From contig CM042151.1 in assembly GCA_023376005.1 (NCBI GenBank), positions 74,398,054 to 74,462,053 of the forward strand: a stretch of DNA of 64,000 nucleotides, in the 5' to 3' direction. Source of the DNA: Doryteuthis pealeii. Lineage: Eukaryota > Mollusca > Cephalopoda > Myopsida > Loliginidae. Under the pieces are notes generated by a model. The model worked only from the letters and a program-made list of their open reading frames with translations. It was not told the origin of the DNA and did no database searches. This document shows positions 11,041-23,615 of this stretch, piece by piece. The position numbers were made by a program, and so were the translations under genes. Positions within the stretch are counted from its first letter, which is position 1; each line of letters starts with the position of its first letter.

Positions 11041-11745
11041 TTTGTACAGCGCCACACCCATGTTGTACTCTTCACTTTACCGTAGAGATCCCTGTGCTAC
11101 TCATACGCTAAATTAACGAGGCCGGTATCGAACCCAGAACCTTGTGATTCCTATGCAGACGCTATACCGGCTAAAATTTAGCACTCGATCTTGTCCGTTT
11201 TCCTTCATATCTTCTTTCTTGTTACATTGAAACAAAAAGTTTGTAGACCAGTTTCCGTAAAATTACTACGGCCTAGTGAATTTATTCACTATTTCAATGA
11301 TTATAGCAGTAAATATGATTGAAAATTAATCTACCAAAATCGCGTCATGTAGACGTGGATTTTGTAGATTTGAATGAATTGAAGAATTTATTGTTAGACT
11401 AAATTCATAGCCTTAAGTAAATCTACCCAATTGGGATGTCTTTAATAAATTATATCTATAATTTTCTATTTTAAAAGCCAGATTTATTGAAGTTCATATT
11501 TTTACACTTTGCTTAAAATTGAATATATTTTAACGGGAATCCTTTAGAGAATAATCTATTTTACTATAAAAACTTGAAAATCGACGTATTTTGAGGAGGG
11601 GTTAATCTCTTATAGTTAGCATTTTTATGTATTTTGAAAATTATTTATTCAAAATCCTGTTTGCTTAGAAACTGTTACAATCAATATTTAATTATGTATG
11701 AAGACATTATTATTTGATAATGTATATTGCTCTACAAAGCTTAAA
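11041..11745. other. Segment absent from the 63-kb copy, with a minus-strand SINE
   Basis: The paralogue goes from aatctttaaaaagg (63160) straight to the block ending tttttgaagtcttgg. Here the two are separated by about 700 bp. The piece starts with SINE family 1 and continues with AT-rich sequence that includes a diverged taacgggaatcctttagaga motif related to 4300. It may be an insertion here or a deletion in the other copy. Confidence 0.6.
11046..11176 (-). mobile_element. SINE family 1, truncated
   Basis: On the minus strand it has the B box GGTTCGATACC followed by gtatgagtagcacagggatc and gtgtggcgctg, matching 4040-4125. The A box is degraded. Confidence 0.75.
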
Positions 11746-12333
11746 TGCCCAATGTATAATTCTATAGATTTTTGAAGTCTTGGGAAATTAAAAATTAGAA
11801 TAATAATTTGAAAATCTAAAATCATGAGTATTGAAGGAATTGTTTAAGGCTGAAAACACATTAAATCGATCTGTTAATTTTCCTAATTTCTAACGGTGTT
11901 CATTGCAAAATTTGTAGTTAAAACAATACTCAAACATATCCATTTACGGAAATGTTGAGATTATTTTATTGCAGTCGTTTCTATATTTTTTATGGAACGA
12001 TAAACTTTACTTAGTATGCGCGTTTTCGCTGACGACTGTGGAAAGCCAAGTTGTGATTTTTTTTTTTACATATTTCTAAGGATGAATATGAACTTAAATC
12101 TTTATATAAAAAATAAGAGCAATTTTGACAAACATAAGGTTTATTTCATACGTTTATTTATGTTATCTCATCTTTGAATTTAATAGTTTGATTTATATCG
12201 TGACACGCTATACACATAATTCCAACGCATTTAATGTAAAATATCATTTCGAGAGAAATATATATTTATAAACACGAAGTCCGTAATCTTTATTTTATAT
12301 TCTCATCAACGAGAGAAAATTATATTGTATAAT

Positions 12334-12399
12334 CTATTACATCCCGAGTCTCCATCCGTTTAATTTTGTATAAACGGATGGAGACTCGGGATGTAATAG
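12334..12399. repeat. Perfect 29-bp inverted repeat with 8-nt loop
   Basis: 12334-12362 and 12371-12399 are exact reverse complements (ctattacatcccgagtctcc and so on) around attttgta. The same hairpin, with one base missing from the right arm, is at 63786-63850, so it predates that duplication. Confidence 0.95.
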
Positions 12400-12434
12400 T
12401 TATTGTCGTATGAAATGGAAACAGTGACTGGACG

Positions 12435-12605
12435 AGGTTGTTTGCATTTCCCATAGCGCTACCACCCTTGGGAAAGGTATGAATCCAATTAATCTCCCCC
12501 AATCTATGGGTAAAATAGTAGGACTGGGCTCTTTAACGTTGGTTAGGAAACCTATCTATGAGAAAGAAAATTCTTAATTCAAACCAGTTCTACTCCGCTT
12601 AAGAA
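12435..12605 (+). mobile_element. SINE family 3, body/tail only
   Basis: Shares catttcccatagcgctacca, cccttgggaaagg and gggtaaaatagtaggactgg with the more complete element at 29936-30175. The tRNA-like head is missing. The same truncated version recurs at 63870-64000. Confidence 0.6.
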
Positions 12606-12610
12606 ATTGA

Positions 12611-15186
12611 CCCTATAACCAAATTTACTATCTATTCACCAACAAATAAATTAATTGAATATTGCCGATATGTTTTCTTAGTCACGCTGATTACCATGAA
12701 AAGGGGGAACAGTTTATTTAAAAAAAATTTTTTTTCAAGATTCGCTGACGATCATAATGATTTTGAATGCTAAAATAAGAAATTCAAATATTCTAAAATT
12801 TAAACAAAATATATATTCTCTTTTAAAAAATCCAACAATATTTCTGAAGATAATTTAATAGAAAGACTAATAGTACCCTTATTGTATCACGGATATACTA
12901 ATGCTAATATTGGTTATTGGTGAAGGAGGGGGGGCTCAAATCAATATCTTCCCTAACTCGAAGAAATATGAGAAATCCAAATATTCTAAAATTTAACCAA
13001 AATCCAACAGTATCTCTGAAGATAATCTAATACTAATGATGATAATGTTAGAGTTAATATTCAGATGTGAATTTTTAAAAACCAATCAGTCGTCATTTAC
13101 TTAGCTTGATTGATATTAGGGAAATGTCGTAAGTTTGAAGCACCTAGTAAGAATCGAACCCACGAACAACTGTAGCTTAGCCCGCTCATAATGAAGGCGG
13201 GGATAAATTGTCGAATATCATATATTTATTTTAAATTAACGAAATAGCTATGAGGAAATTTACTAATTTATCAAGACTTACTAGTGAGTAAATTGGATGG
13301 GGTGGCATGCATCTTGACCTCCTGCCCTAAATCCGCTAGACGGCACCTGCTGAAAAACAACTCGTGCTACGATTAAAGTCCTTAGCTGAAAGCTGAAACG
13401 GCTCCTGCTAAAAAACTATTGTTTGAAGGCTGTCTTAAAAAAAAATTATAATACTTTTTTAGCGTTTTTTACGGGTTAGGTTTAGCTTTGGGCTAGGGGT
13501 TTTATTTTCAAAACTCGGTCGTATTTATATAAATATTTGCGACAGCTTTTTTAATTAAAATAAAATGAAAATAAGGAAAAAATATTTTAAATGTTTACAT
13601 TTACCAGTCGATAAAAAAACTGGATGGTGGCTTATTTAACGCCTTCAAACCACTAAAAATATTCTAAAGAGGCGGGGGTTTAAAATAATTATATTTTCTT
13701 GTCGGGAAAAGACTGGGGGAGGGGACGCCTTAAGGGTGGATAGGTTCTTGAGCAGGCATCGCTTCAGCTTGGGTCTGAAATCATTTTTTAGGACAGGAGA
13801 CTAGGACACATTTATGCGAAGAGATGATCCCCGTGCTACTCATACACTGAGTTGACGAGGGCCGGTCAGTTCGTGGTTCCCAGTCGGACTGAGCTAAACC
13901 GAAAAACTAAAATAAAAAAAAAAAAAAATACTAATGTCGAGATATGATCTTGTTTTAAGTCGGAGTATTTTTTTTAGTAATTTTCATACAATGTATTTGA
14001 TAAGTGTACATTTCATTTGATATAATATTTGGTGATTGTATAAGGGTTATTTTATTATTTTAAGTCTTTATATGAAAAATAAGACAACAATTTTTGGGTA
14101 TTGACGAACATAAATTTTATTTCATTTTTTTATTTACGTCTTATCATCTTTGAATTTAAGTCTAATTTAAATCATGTCACGCTCTACAAATATTTTAAAC
14201 GATTCTAACGTAAAATATCATTGCGATGGAAATATCTTTTTAAAAATTCTATATTCTTTATTTTCATATTCCCATTAATGAGGAGAACATTGGAAATTAT
14301 ACAAAGCTACAAATCGGAATATTAGCAAAAAATAAATTTACATTTCCTGCTAAATTACATGAAACATACAAAATATTTTGCTTATATTCACACCTGATGG
14401 AGATTTTTGACCTGATCAGATATATTTGAAGGACAGAAATACTTTTAAATACTCTGTTCAGTTATTTCAGATTCGCCTTTGATCTAAGACAGATATTCTG
14501 AAAATTATTACTTGGCGAATCCCTAGTAACCAAATTTAATTTCTGTTCAGCAGCAAATTAATTGATTACTAGCGGGTTTCCTCTTTCTGTCTTTATCGGT
14601 ATATTTCTCTTTCCCTATCCTATCCCTCTCTCTCATATATATATATATATATAAATATATATATAAGACATAGGGTGAGGAAGTCAATAATCATTGCATG
14701 TTTTATAACATAAAATGTCTTACAGGATTTTAAAAGTACTTCATAAATAATAGATAACGCATATTAATTGGGCATAGCTGCCTTTTTCCTATGATTTGTA
14801 TAATTATCAACGTATCACCTAAAGTTTCAGGAATTACATATATGCATTTATTGGTTTGCAATTATGTACTTTAAATGAAGTGACACTAAAAATTACTTTA
14901 AAAATCCCGAACCCCCAAGAGACAGAGCGAATAAAATGCTAAGAAAGGAATATTAAAATCACAAAATATTATCACATGGATTTTTTTTAAACAGGGTACA
15001 AAGCGAGATGAAGTAAATAATCCTAGAATGTTTTGTTACATCAAATATCTTCTAGGATGTTAAAAGTAATTGATATATAATAGATCCACATATTAACGGG
15101 GCACACGTGCTTTTGTCCTCTGCATTTGTATAATCATCAATTTATCACCAAAGATTTCTTCAATTATATATATATATATATAAGTC
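12611..15186. other. AT-rich spacer with old repeats, no gene seen
   Basis: 12765-12865 is partly repeated at 12960-13030. 14320-14450 and 12650-12850 have diverged relatives at 28.9-29.1 and 29.4-29.6 kb. A (TA)n run lies at 14636-14664. 14690-15130 contains two diverged copies of the arm of the GA-ended element (cctagaatgttttgtta at about 15030). All open frames are short and without family resemblance. Confidence 0.5.
13800..13905 (-). mobile_element. SINE family 1, truncated and decayed
   Basis: The minus strand reads tttagctcagtccgactggg, a degraded B-box region, then gtatgagtagcacggggatc, matching 4000-4095. Confidence 0.65.
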
Positions 15187-15345
15187 CCCTGGGATCGATG
15201 CTAATAATTAACTTTGCCGATCCAGCGGCCGAAGCTCACTGGACCTCCGGCTAGGTCAGGCAAAAGGTAATGGTATTTGCCTCTCATCCCACTTATAAGC
15301 GCTGGATACAAGGTCTTGTTTTTATGTGGGGGCATAATAATCCAT
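15187..15345 (-). repeat. GC-rich satellite monomer fragment, inverted
   Basis: The reverse complement contains gggatgagaggcaaataccattaccttttgcc-like sequence (in several parts) and the gtccagtgagcttcggccgc hallmark with agcatcgatcccagggg. It is part of the 60.4-kb family in the opposite orientation, and lies next to a short (TA)n run. Confidence 0.75.
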
Positions 15346-16065
15346 TGAAGAAAAATTAAAAACAAAAATTTTAGATTGGATGGGGGTGTTCAAGATGCTC
15401 AGGTCCGCCCTTAATTTTTATCATGTTTCTATTTTTTAAAAAAAAGGTGATTTGTTGTACATTACAGCTGAGGTGTGTTTAATTTATCCCTCGATGTTTT
15501 GGCGAGTGAGGGGTTTTGTCTGGATACGGACCTATGTTTAGATATATTTGATATTTGGAAGACGGACGAAAGAGACGATGTTCAAGAAATCACACATAAC
15601 GTCTACAAAGTATTAAATTTTCTTTGATTTGAAGATGTCTTTCAATACAATAAATTAAAACTATCTTATATTCAAATCTATAAATTTGGCACAAGGCATA
15701 ATACCGGGGAGAGAAAACGGCTGGTCTTCACAATCCTGAATGTAACTGACCCAGTACATATATTATTTTTGACCCTGTTTGCATTTATTCTGAAATTCTT
15801 GAGGGCTTCTTTTTTTTTTCTTTTGTAAAAAAAAATGTGTTGCCCTAAAGTAGCACTAACATGGTTATAACTTGAAAGAATTCTGCTTTATTCAATCAGA
15901 GAGATCAGATTCCATAATTGTTAATCTGTCAATATCCGTCCGTGCCTTTCCTATGATAAAAATATAAGTTTTTTATGTTTTAGTAAAATTCATTAATTTC
16001 TTTACATAATTATTTATAGGGATAACCAGACAATATGTACCGCCCTATCGGTGAGGGTTATACAC

Positions 16066-16150
16066 TGACCATATAACCTACAAAGAGTAAACCGCTCAGG
16101 TGACCATATAACCTACAAAGACCATATAACCTACAAAGAGTAAACCCCTC
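16066..16150. repeat. Small tandem repeat of gaccatataacctacaaaga
   Basis: Three copies of the 20-bp core, with or without a gtaaaccgctcagg spacer, directly before SINE family 2. Confidence 0.9.
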
Positions 16151-16365
16151 AGCCATCACGGAACTTGGAACCTAAACCTTTATTTAGTCTACGGGGTATC
16201 CTGTTCTCATTCCGCTAACCATAGCTGGGGTAGAGGCGTTAAGCTGTGTAAATTATTATTCTATGCTACTTGTGCCTTTGATCAGGATTGAACCTGCAAT
16301 CTAGAGATAACTGTCACTTAGAACTGTCTTAACCTAACGCCACTAGGCCATGTGTCCAAATGGAT
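16148..16365 (-). mobile_element. tRNA-derived SINE (family 2), minus strand
   Basis: A copy of the 8872-9075 element. On the minus strand the A-box-like ATGGCCTAGTGG and B-box-like GGTTCAATCCTGATC are visible. Its 5' edge lies upstream of the Ala-rich copy 2 intron acceptor. Confidence 0.75.
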
Positions 16366-16495
16366 AAACCAGTGTGAATTTTGGGAACTTATAAACCTAA
16401 TGTCTTGTTTTTGGCTAGAATATCTACCTATTCACTTATGTATAATTTTTTTTTGTTTAAATTAATTATAAAATTTATTTTTTCTGTATTTGCAG

Positions 16496-17128
16496 GTTTT
16501 TTGAAACAAGGATATTAAAATAAGACAAGATGCCAATAAATTATGAACTAAAAGATATTTTAGAAAGCAAATGGATACACGAAGCTCCAAATGTTCTGTC
16601 AGTTCTTACTGGGATAAAAATTAATCCAGCTGAAATAAAAGAACGTAGATCAGACCGAAAAAACGAAGCATCACCAAATGCAAATCCTGCTTCAACTGCT
16701 GCTGTTGCTCCTCCTCTTCCCGCTGCTGCTGCTGCTGCAACTGTTTCAATTGATGCTGGTACTTCTACTGTTGGTGTTGCCTCTCCTCTGCTACTGCTGC
16801 TGCTTTTCCTGTTAATGTTGCTCCTCTTGTTCCTCCCCCACCTTCTGCTGCTTCTACTGTTGTTGGTGCTTCTACTGTTGCTGTTTCTCTGCCTGCTCCT
16901 CCTCCTACTTTTGTTGCAGTTGCTACTGTTGCTGTTGCTCCTCCTGATTTTACTGCTGATGTTTCTACATCTTTTGGTGCTTTTGCTGTTGCTCCGCCTG
17001 CTTTTACTGTAGCTGCTTCTAATGTTGCTGTTGCTCCGCCTGCTGCTCCTCCTGCTTTTGCTGCTGTTGCTTTTACAGCTGTTGGTGCTTTTCCTGTTGC
17101 TGTTGCTCCGCCTGACATTATTCAATAA
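16496..17128 (+). pseudogene. Ala/Pro-rich C2HC-finger family, copy 2, frameshifted and lacking the finger
   Basis: The exon begins at the acceptor ttctgtatttgcag (AG at 16494-16495). An in-frame TAA lies two codons before the ATG at 16530. Residues 1-87 keep the family N-terminal module (MPINYELKDILESKWIHEAP, SVLTGIKINP, an extra EIKER insert, NEASPNANPAS) and a poly-Ala run. Near 16790 one base is missing compared with the expected APV-rich frame, and the original frame turns into poly-Leu. The correct frame then stays open, with STVAVAPP-type repeats, to a TAA at 17126-17128 after PPDIIQ. The C-terminal C2HC finger found at 38.7 and 54.7 kb is absent. Orientation is opposite to the other four copies. 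It is the most diverged copy, yet its N-terminal module is strongly retained. Confidence 0.75.
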
Positions 17129-17485
17129 TCTTTCCATTAAAATATGTACAATTTTAAGCAAAGTGTAAAAATGTGAATTTCTTCTGACAAACAGTTTGTA
17201 AATTTGTTTTAGATATTTAATATGTTACCTTTTTCTTATCAAATTATCTTTTTAGAGATTTAGTCGGTTTTCTATAGTAGAGAAGAAAATTTTTATCAAT
17301 TTTGGGCTGTATTCGTTAAAATAAATTCTGATGGTTATGAGTTTTAATCAAGATCATGATATCTCATCATTAAATAGCAAGTCTTCTAAATTAGGAGACC
17401 AGATCATATACCTCAGTAGCAATATCTCCTCTACTGAAAGCATGTCAACATGTGCATAGTAAAGCTATATAACTAGGGTTATTAA
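17129..17485. other. Spacer after copy 2, nothing recognised
   Basis: AT-rich, with no open frame of note and no clear repeat match inside the window. Confidence 0.4.
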
Positions 17486-17489
17486 ACAT

Positions 17490-17935
17490 ATGAACCTGAT
17501 TTCTCTGATAAAAAAAACGGAAAATACTTAAAGCTGTAACCTTATCAGTACGACTGTATGGTTGTACAACTTGAACTTTAACAAAACGCTTGGAGAAAAA
17601 GCAGAATGAGAATTACACAAGATGCTGCATGTTCTTTGAACAAATGATGGAAGTAGTCCTACAAAAATGCAGCTGTATGGTCACTTTCCTTCCTTGTCGC
17701 AAACTACCAACAAAAACAAGCAAGACATGCTAGGCACTACTGGATAAGTAAGTAAATAAGCGTCTTCTATATGGACTCTATACATGGACACAAGTATTGG
17801 ACGATCGGCAAAAATATACATACAAAAGCTCTGTGCAGACACTATGTCCGTCTAGAAGACGTGCCGAGAACAATAGCCGATATGGAGGATGGTGAGGGAG
17901 ATATAGAGGCAATTGAATCTGTGTTGTCGCACGTT
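17490..17935 (+). mobile_element. Non-LTR retrotransposon, 3' end of the RT ORF (fragment 1)
   Basis: Shifting between frames, the plus strand reads DKIKRKYLKAVTLSVRLYGC, TLTKRLEKK, then CWTL-like cysteine and lysine-rich text, HAGHYW-like sequence and a tail with DSIHGHTSIGR and AKIYIQKLCADT. This layout matches the C-terminal part of an abundant invertebrate LINE ORF2, downstream of the polymerase core. There are several stops and frameshifts, so it is not functional. A shorter relative is at 20560-20790. Confidence 0.75.
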
Positions 17936-18073
17936 TGATGAGATATATATGAAAGATATTTCATTTAAGTTACAAATATATGCCGATAGTATTACAAGAG
18001 AACTGTAACTAGAAATAATAAAATATATAACATATCATAAACATATCTCCATTACATTCAAGATGATATACCT

Positions 18074-18108
<35 letters not shown>

Positions 18109-18943
18109 GGAATTTTTTGGGAATTTTTTAATCGAAATAAAAATTTACTGTCAAGGCAGATTTTAAACCTAAGTCTATTTACAATTTGAATTTTTTTTTT
18201 TTTGTTGTTGTTGCTGAAAATATATATCTTGCACAATTTGCCTAATCCGATAAAAACCACATCAATGTTAAAAAAAAAAAGATTCAATTGAATGATTTCG
18301 GAAGTAATAGTGAGAAAAAAAAATTCGGGGAATTTGGGAGATTATTGGATGATATACTTCAGAAATTTCAATTGCTTGATTTCGATATCAATAATTCACT
18401 TTTTCAAAAATTTTTTATCTCAGATACCACCGAACAAAATTACTCCGTCTTTTTGCAAGCAAGCCATTAAAGAAAAATCCGAATATCCATGGGAACTGTC
18501 ACATTGCTTTCCCAGATGTGTGATGCCACGAATTTGTAAAAGTGGAACCAACACGTGACAAAAATCATATCCTCGACAAAGATCTGGCAAATAAAAGAAA
18601 GCATTAAAATTTAAAAAGATGTCAGAAAAAACATTAGTTTTATATTATTCTGATTATATATGTTTCATAAATTTCCAAAGTTTTAATTAAACGAGACAAT
18701 TTTTTTCCCATTAATATCACATCGTGCTTGTATGCACGCACATTTTCCCCCTCTCCCCGGTATCTCCTCTAAGTAATATAAATAGACTTAAAATATTCGA
18801 TCACCAAATATATTGTATTAAAAACCTATTGAAAATATTTCATTTAATGAGAAAGAAATTTTATGTACAACATTAAACGATATAGATATAAATAATTATT
18901 ATACTATATATATACGTAATATATGTATTATATATATATATTA
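17936..18943. other. AT-rich spacer with poly-T tract (18077-18107)
   Basis: Holds a run of about 31 T residues and an ATATA-rich part at 18900-18940. Overlapping short open frames at 18288-18558 show no family signature and look like chance. Confidence 0.4.
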
Positions 18944-19390
18944 GAGAGAAGAGAGAGGGGGGAGAGTGTGTTTTTGTTTCCTTTTCTATCTTATAAAGAT
19001 TTTAAACATGTGGGATCTATTATTTATTAAGTTCTTTTTGACATCCTGTAAGACATTTTATGTAACAAAACATTCTAGGATTATTTACGTTATCCCCGCT
19101 AACTATTCTATTATGTCCGAAAAACATTCATGCAGTTTATTTAGTAGGGAAAATACCAAACAAATTACACGAAAAAGAGAAATAAAGTCTTGGATCGTAT
19201 ATGCGCAATTCCAATCTTTGTTGTCAATTAAAAACCAGTAAAAACAGCGGTTGAGTTATGTTTGTTTTGTGCTTGATTATTTTTCAGTACATCCAGGTTT
19301 TTTGGAATATGCAAGATAAAATTACCGGACTACCATCAGGCCAAGTATTTTGTAAAATGCTTTTGAAAACACATTTTCAGTAAATGCTAC
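18944..19390. repeat. Copy of the 3.22-3.72 kb repeat segment with GA-rich end
   Basis: A GA run at 18944-18966 is followed by the arm (acatgtgggatctattattt, aagacattttatgtaacaaa) and then a segment matching 3440-3720 with many single-base differences. Non-coding. Confidence 0.65.
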
Positions 19391-20126
19391 ACTGGATAAT
19401 CTTCAGTTCTTACTGTTATAATTGGAACAATTACCAAGGAAGTTATCTCACATATGCATTTAAATGCATTCGTCATTTTTGCATGTGTACGCGATGATAC
19501 TCGTAACGACTCTTTGTAAAGAAAATACCTTCTTAAACATATATTGCATTTATATGTTTTCCAAGATATGTGAGTAAATAATAGATTCGACAATGATATG
19601 TTATATCTAACTATAATATCTAATAATAACATTTCTCTGTTAAGTAAAGTTTCGAATATTTCTATCATAGCAATATACAAGGTAATTTAAATAACTACTC
19701 TGCAACAAATAATAGTGATTTAATGATGATATTATTTCGGTATTAGCGGTATGTGAAATGCAAAACAGCCTCATCCAGGATTTGAATTTGGTTTTGACGA
19801 GTCCATTTCCTATGACTGCTTAAACTCATTACACACACCCCTCCAACTTTTTAAAACTATATGTATATATTCTAAGGATAATATTTTCCATATTTCTAGA
19901 CTTCTAAAGTTTCTCTTTCAGCTTTGCCATTTTAATCCAATTGTCGTTCACTTTTGAAGTTTTATTTTAATAGACAAGACACCATCATGAAAATGCTTAA
20001 ACCAATTTGGAGCAAAATGACATTACACTAATAAGAAAAGGGTTGATTTTTAAAAAAGAAAGAAAATTTGAACTGTATTCATTTTGCCTCGTGCATTTTG
20101 AACTAATGTTAAACTAGTTCAATTAT

Positions 20127-20353
20127 ATTATCTGCATTATTCTGACTATTGTCCTGCATCTTCATTGTTATCTGTACAACGTTCGGTCGATGTGCCTCCA
20201 GCTTTCTTCAGTATTATGATAGAAAGTGTTCCCGATTACACAAGAGAAGGTTCAAGTCCAACAAGAAATCCTGAAAAGGTCGGAGGGCACATTGGCCGAA
20301 AAAATTAATAACGATAATGAAGATTCAGATAACAGTCGAATAATGCAGATAAT
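20127..20353. mobile_element. Foldback (MITE-like) element with about 85-bp inverted arms
   Basis: The left arm 20127-20211 (attatctgcattattctgac through tgcctccagctttcttcag) pairs with the right arm 20271-20353 (ctgaaaaggtcggagggcac through aataatgcagata). The spacer is about 60 bp. It encodes nothing. Half copies at 8.7 and 21.7 kb show it is an interspersed family. Confidence 0.8.
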
Positions 20354-20559
20354 CTAATCATCAAGCGTCATCTCCAAAAAAAGTTCAGAGAAATATGTTT
20401 CATTTTATGCAGAATTTTCTAACCAAAGTAGCGAAGGGTATGTCACAAATCTGAATATATGAATCTAATTTGAACATTGAAATTGAAACTAGTGTTAAAC
20501 TAGTTCCAATTTTATCAATTTTGTAGCATAATAGAAGTCTATTTTCACAAATATGGAAA

Positions 20560-20790
20560 TTTGATCTTTCTGATAAGATAAAGCAAGAATTCTTCCAACC
20601 ATAGCCATCGTGCTACTGTACGACTACACCACTATGGACTCTTTAACAAATGTGTTAGAGAAAAAGCTAGATGGAAGATACACAAGGATGCTGTTATGCG
20701 GTCTTGAACAAACATTGGAAGCAGCACCCCAAGAAGCAGCTTACGACTACGCCCATCATACAAACCATCCAAATAAGAGGAACAATAGCC
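20560..20790 (+). mobile_element. Non-LTR retrotransposon, RT ORF fragment 2
   Basis: Starts at FDLSDKIKQEFFQ, the same point as fragment 1 at 17.5 kb. It continues through SLTNVLEKKLDGRYTRMLLC and LEQTLEAAPQEAAYDYAHH, a decayed version of the same LINE ORF2 tail. An in-frame stop and frameshift are visible. Confidence 0.7.
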
Positions 20791-20799
20791 CTAATAATT

Positions 20800-22300
20800 T
20801 ATCATAAATAATAATTAATAAACCTTGTAAACGACTATAAGTAAATTAGTATAAATGATTTGCATATAGTTAAATGGTTTCAAATATTCCTATCTAGCAA
20901 TAATTCTATTTAATAATAATCGTTTGTTGAATTTTTTATTGGTTCAAGTATTAATATTTAATTCTAATGATTTTCCAAACAAATATATTCGCCCATAAAT
21001 GAGACCCTAAAAGTTACTACACTCTAGATCAGTGTGGACCTTGAAATTGAAACTTAAAAATTTAAGAAATTTGGGGCCTTTCTGATGTTTTAAAACTCGC
21101 ATTAAGTTTTTTTTCAGGAAATATCTTACTAAATTACTGTTCGGTGAACTTGTGTGATGTAGATTCAATTCTCTTTTATAATTTGTGTTTTCATTTTCTA
21201 CTCTCTCATATTACTTGTAATGTCTCAGAATTTTATGCGAGAATTTATGAATTGTCATTGTCTGAAAGTTACTTTTCTTCCCCGTATGAGTATTTTATAT
21301 TGATATTTATTAAATTAAACCTGTCTTGACTTGACAGTTAGCCACAAAGTACACACCGTCTCGAATTTATATTGTCTAGATATGATTAAATAGAATTATA
21401 TATGACATCAAGTATTCTTTTCTAATACTAAAATTTATACACAATTATATATTTTAAATTAACTTTCTATTTAATATTTGTTTACACAGCTATTATGGTT
21501 TCAAGTATTCGTATCTAACGTGAAGTTTTCGAATTATTTATGTAGTTCCAAGTAACTAATAAATATTATTTAGAAAACGATTGTAGTAACTAATAAGTCT
21601 TTTACTAAATACAAATAATTTACATTCCTTCCCTGAATGTTGAGATGAGCTGATGATTACTATATCTGCGTTATTCGGATATTGTCGTCATTTCATTGTT
21701 ATCTGTAACATTTATCGGCGATATGCCTCTGGCTTCTTCAGGCTATTTCTGTCGACTCGGTAACCTTCTATTCGGACTCTGGAACCTAATAAACCTCATG
21801 TCTTATTTTTTGGCTGATATCTACCTATTCACTTAGCATGAATTTTTTTTACCTGGGACTCATATTTGGGGTGTTCTCTTTTTAAAGGTACATTCTAAAA
21901 AAGACATGAAATTATGTCTGTATCTGTTGAAGATTTCCAAGTTGCTTTCTCTCCCTTGCTATCAAAATGTAAAACCAATAAAAGTTAGGCGGTGGAATTT
22001 GTTCGGTTGTGTTGATTTGTTTTTCAGTACATTCAACTATTTTTAGCAGATTAACTATTTTTATGTGACTTAAACCTAAATTACTTTCTGCTGTCAGGCC
22101 AAAGTATTTGCCAAAAATGCTTTTGAAAATTCTTTGAGAAACTTTTGCGGCAGATAGTGAAACAAAGTACAGACGGACCACGAATTCTTATCTAAAAATT
22201 ATGGACAATATTATTGAAAATTATAATTAATGAAAAGCAGTAAAAGTTGAAGAAAACTGACGGTCTTCTTCCCAGTTCAAATTCTAGACCCGAATATGTT
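20800..22300. repeat. Diverged copy of the 7.88-8.83 kb block plus a 3.56-3.77 kb-type segment
   Basis: 20820-21660 parallels 7880-8720, and 21655-21790 parallels 8720-8860. 21960-22290 parallels 3560-3860 and 23630-23920. Compared with its relatives this copy lacks many single bases. No gene. Confidence 0.65.
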
Positions 22301-23279
22301 TGAGTTACTTTGTGTTTAATTAACTTCATAAAAAGGTATGTGTTCATCTTTTCTCCGGGTTTAAGTGTTAAGAACTTAAACAACTTCCTTCAGTAAATAA
22401 ACATGCATCCTTAAGTAAATCTACACTGTATGAGTCTTCCATTTACAATTATAATAACTGAATTACAAAAGAATTCCATATCAATTAACTGTTAATTTTA
22501 AGATTTATTAAATGTTTATTTTACGCTTTACCCTAAATTTTGAAATTATTTTAAAACGGAAAGCTCATAGAATACTTTCTTTCCAGAATTGGAACTTCAG
22601 TTGCCGTGTCCCTTTCCTACGTCCACTAAGTCATTTTTCTAATATCTCATGGACTGATGGTGCATTGATAGAGCAACATGGGGAAAAAAATGAAAATCTG
22701 AAGCTTTCTAGACCAATAACTACATAACCCTTAATTACATTCAAGTAAAAACATATTTACTTTGTCAGTGATAGAACAGGGAAGAATAAACTGGACTTTC
22801 CAAAGGGTAAGTTGGATTTTAAAAAAAATCCCGTATTTATTGGTATTAGATTCGAACTTTTTTCACCAAAAATATCGGAATCGTAAATATGTCAACTATT
22901 GAACAAAGTAAAATTTTTTATTTTAAAAAAAAAAGAAGAATGATTCATTAAATGGAATTCTTCGTTTCCTTTCAATTCAAGCATATGGTCACATGAAAAT
23001 TGCAACACCTAAAGATGACCTTGACATTGTTTATTACTGTCGTTTTAAAAACGTACAACAAATTAATAATTAAATTATATATTTTAAATAGTTCACAAAT
23101 TTAAAATATAACTGGAAAACGTATTTTTAAAAAAATGATATGTGCTTTTGTAAGTAATTCATTAAAATGTTGTTGCCATAAATAGGATTTTTTTTTTATC
23201 GGTGACACTACTGCTCACGAATTACACGAAGCCGGGAGTAGCACTTCACCTTATATATTGAGAGATTTCTTGGGACAAA
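22301..23279. other. AT-rich spacer, no gene seen
   Basis: 22480-22570 has a weak relative of the 4240-4320 sequence. 22870-23170 is a diverged relative of 9440-9740. The 71-codon open frame at 22512 has no recognisable motif. Confidence 0.4.
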
Positions 23280-23615
23280 CTTTTATACTTACCTTCACCC
23301 GGTTTCGACTGGGGGTCCGGCGAGCTTCGCCGCTGGACGTTTAGGTTATAATAATAGCGTCGATCCCAGGGGGGGCCATCCCCCCAGCAACACCTGCCCC
23401 CTTGATTTAAAGGGGCAGGGCTGGGTTTTATTGCCCCAGTACCTGAGGCGCCCCTGAGGGGGAATGCCGACGGGGATCGACGGCAATGTTTTCAACCTGC
23501 CACCATGAGCTTCGGCTTGTGGGTTGGATCCCACGTTAATAGGGCACTGTGTGGCCTGAACCCGTACAAGTGGGGTACCGGAAATACATACTGACCTTCA
23601 CCCGGTTTGCGATGT
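23280..23615 (+). repeat. GC-rich satellite, one monomer plus a terminal repeat
   Basis: It begins with ccttcacccggtttcgactg and ends with ccttcacccggtttgcgatg, so one full monomer is bounded by the start of the next. It contains gcgtcgatcccagggg, cttgatttaaaggggcaggg and gagcttcggcttgtgggttg as in the 60.4-kb array. Confidence 0.8.

Larger units (their letters stand above)
9776..12610. repeat. Duplicated block, direct copy at 61906-64000
   Basis: Satellite monomer, AT-rich spacer, the block with ctggatgaatctccgaagtt (10690 and 62827), the block with gatctgttaattttcctaat (11878 and 63303) and the 29-bp hairpin all recur in the same order. The first copy carries about 700 bp extra at 11041-11745, including a SINE. 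No gene is seen. A much older relative lies at 26.3-28.0 kb. Confidence 0.85.

Noticed and set aside
18288..18558. Two overlapping open frames of 60 and 88 codons
   Set aside because: AT-rich, without motif or paralogue in the window; chance open frames are expected here.
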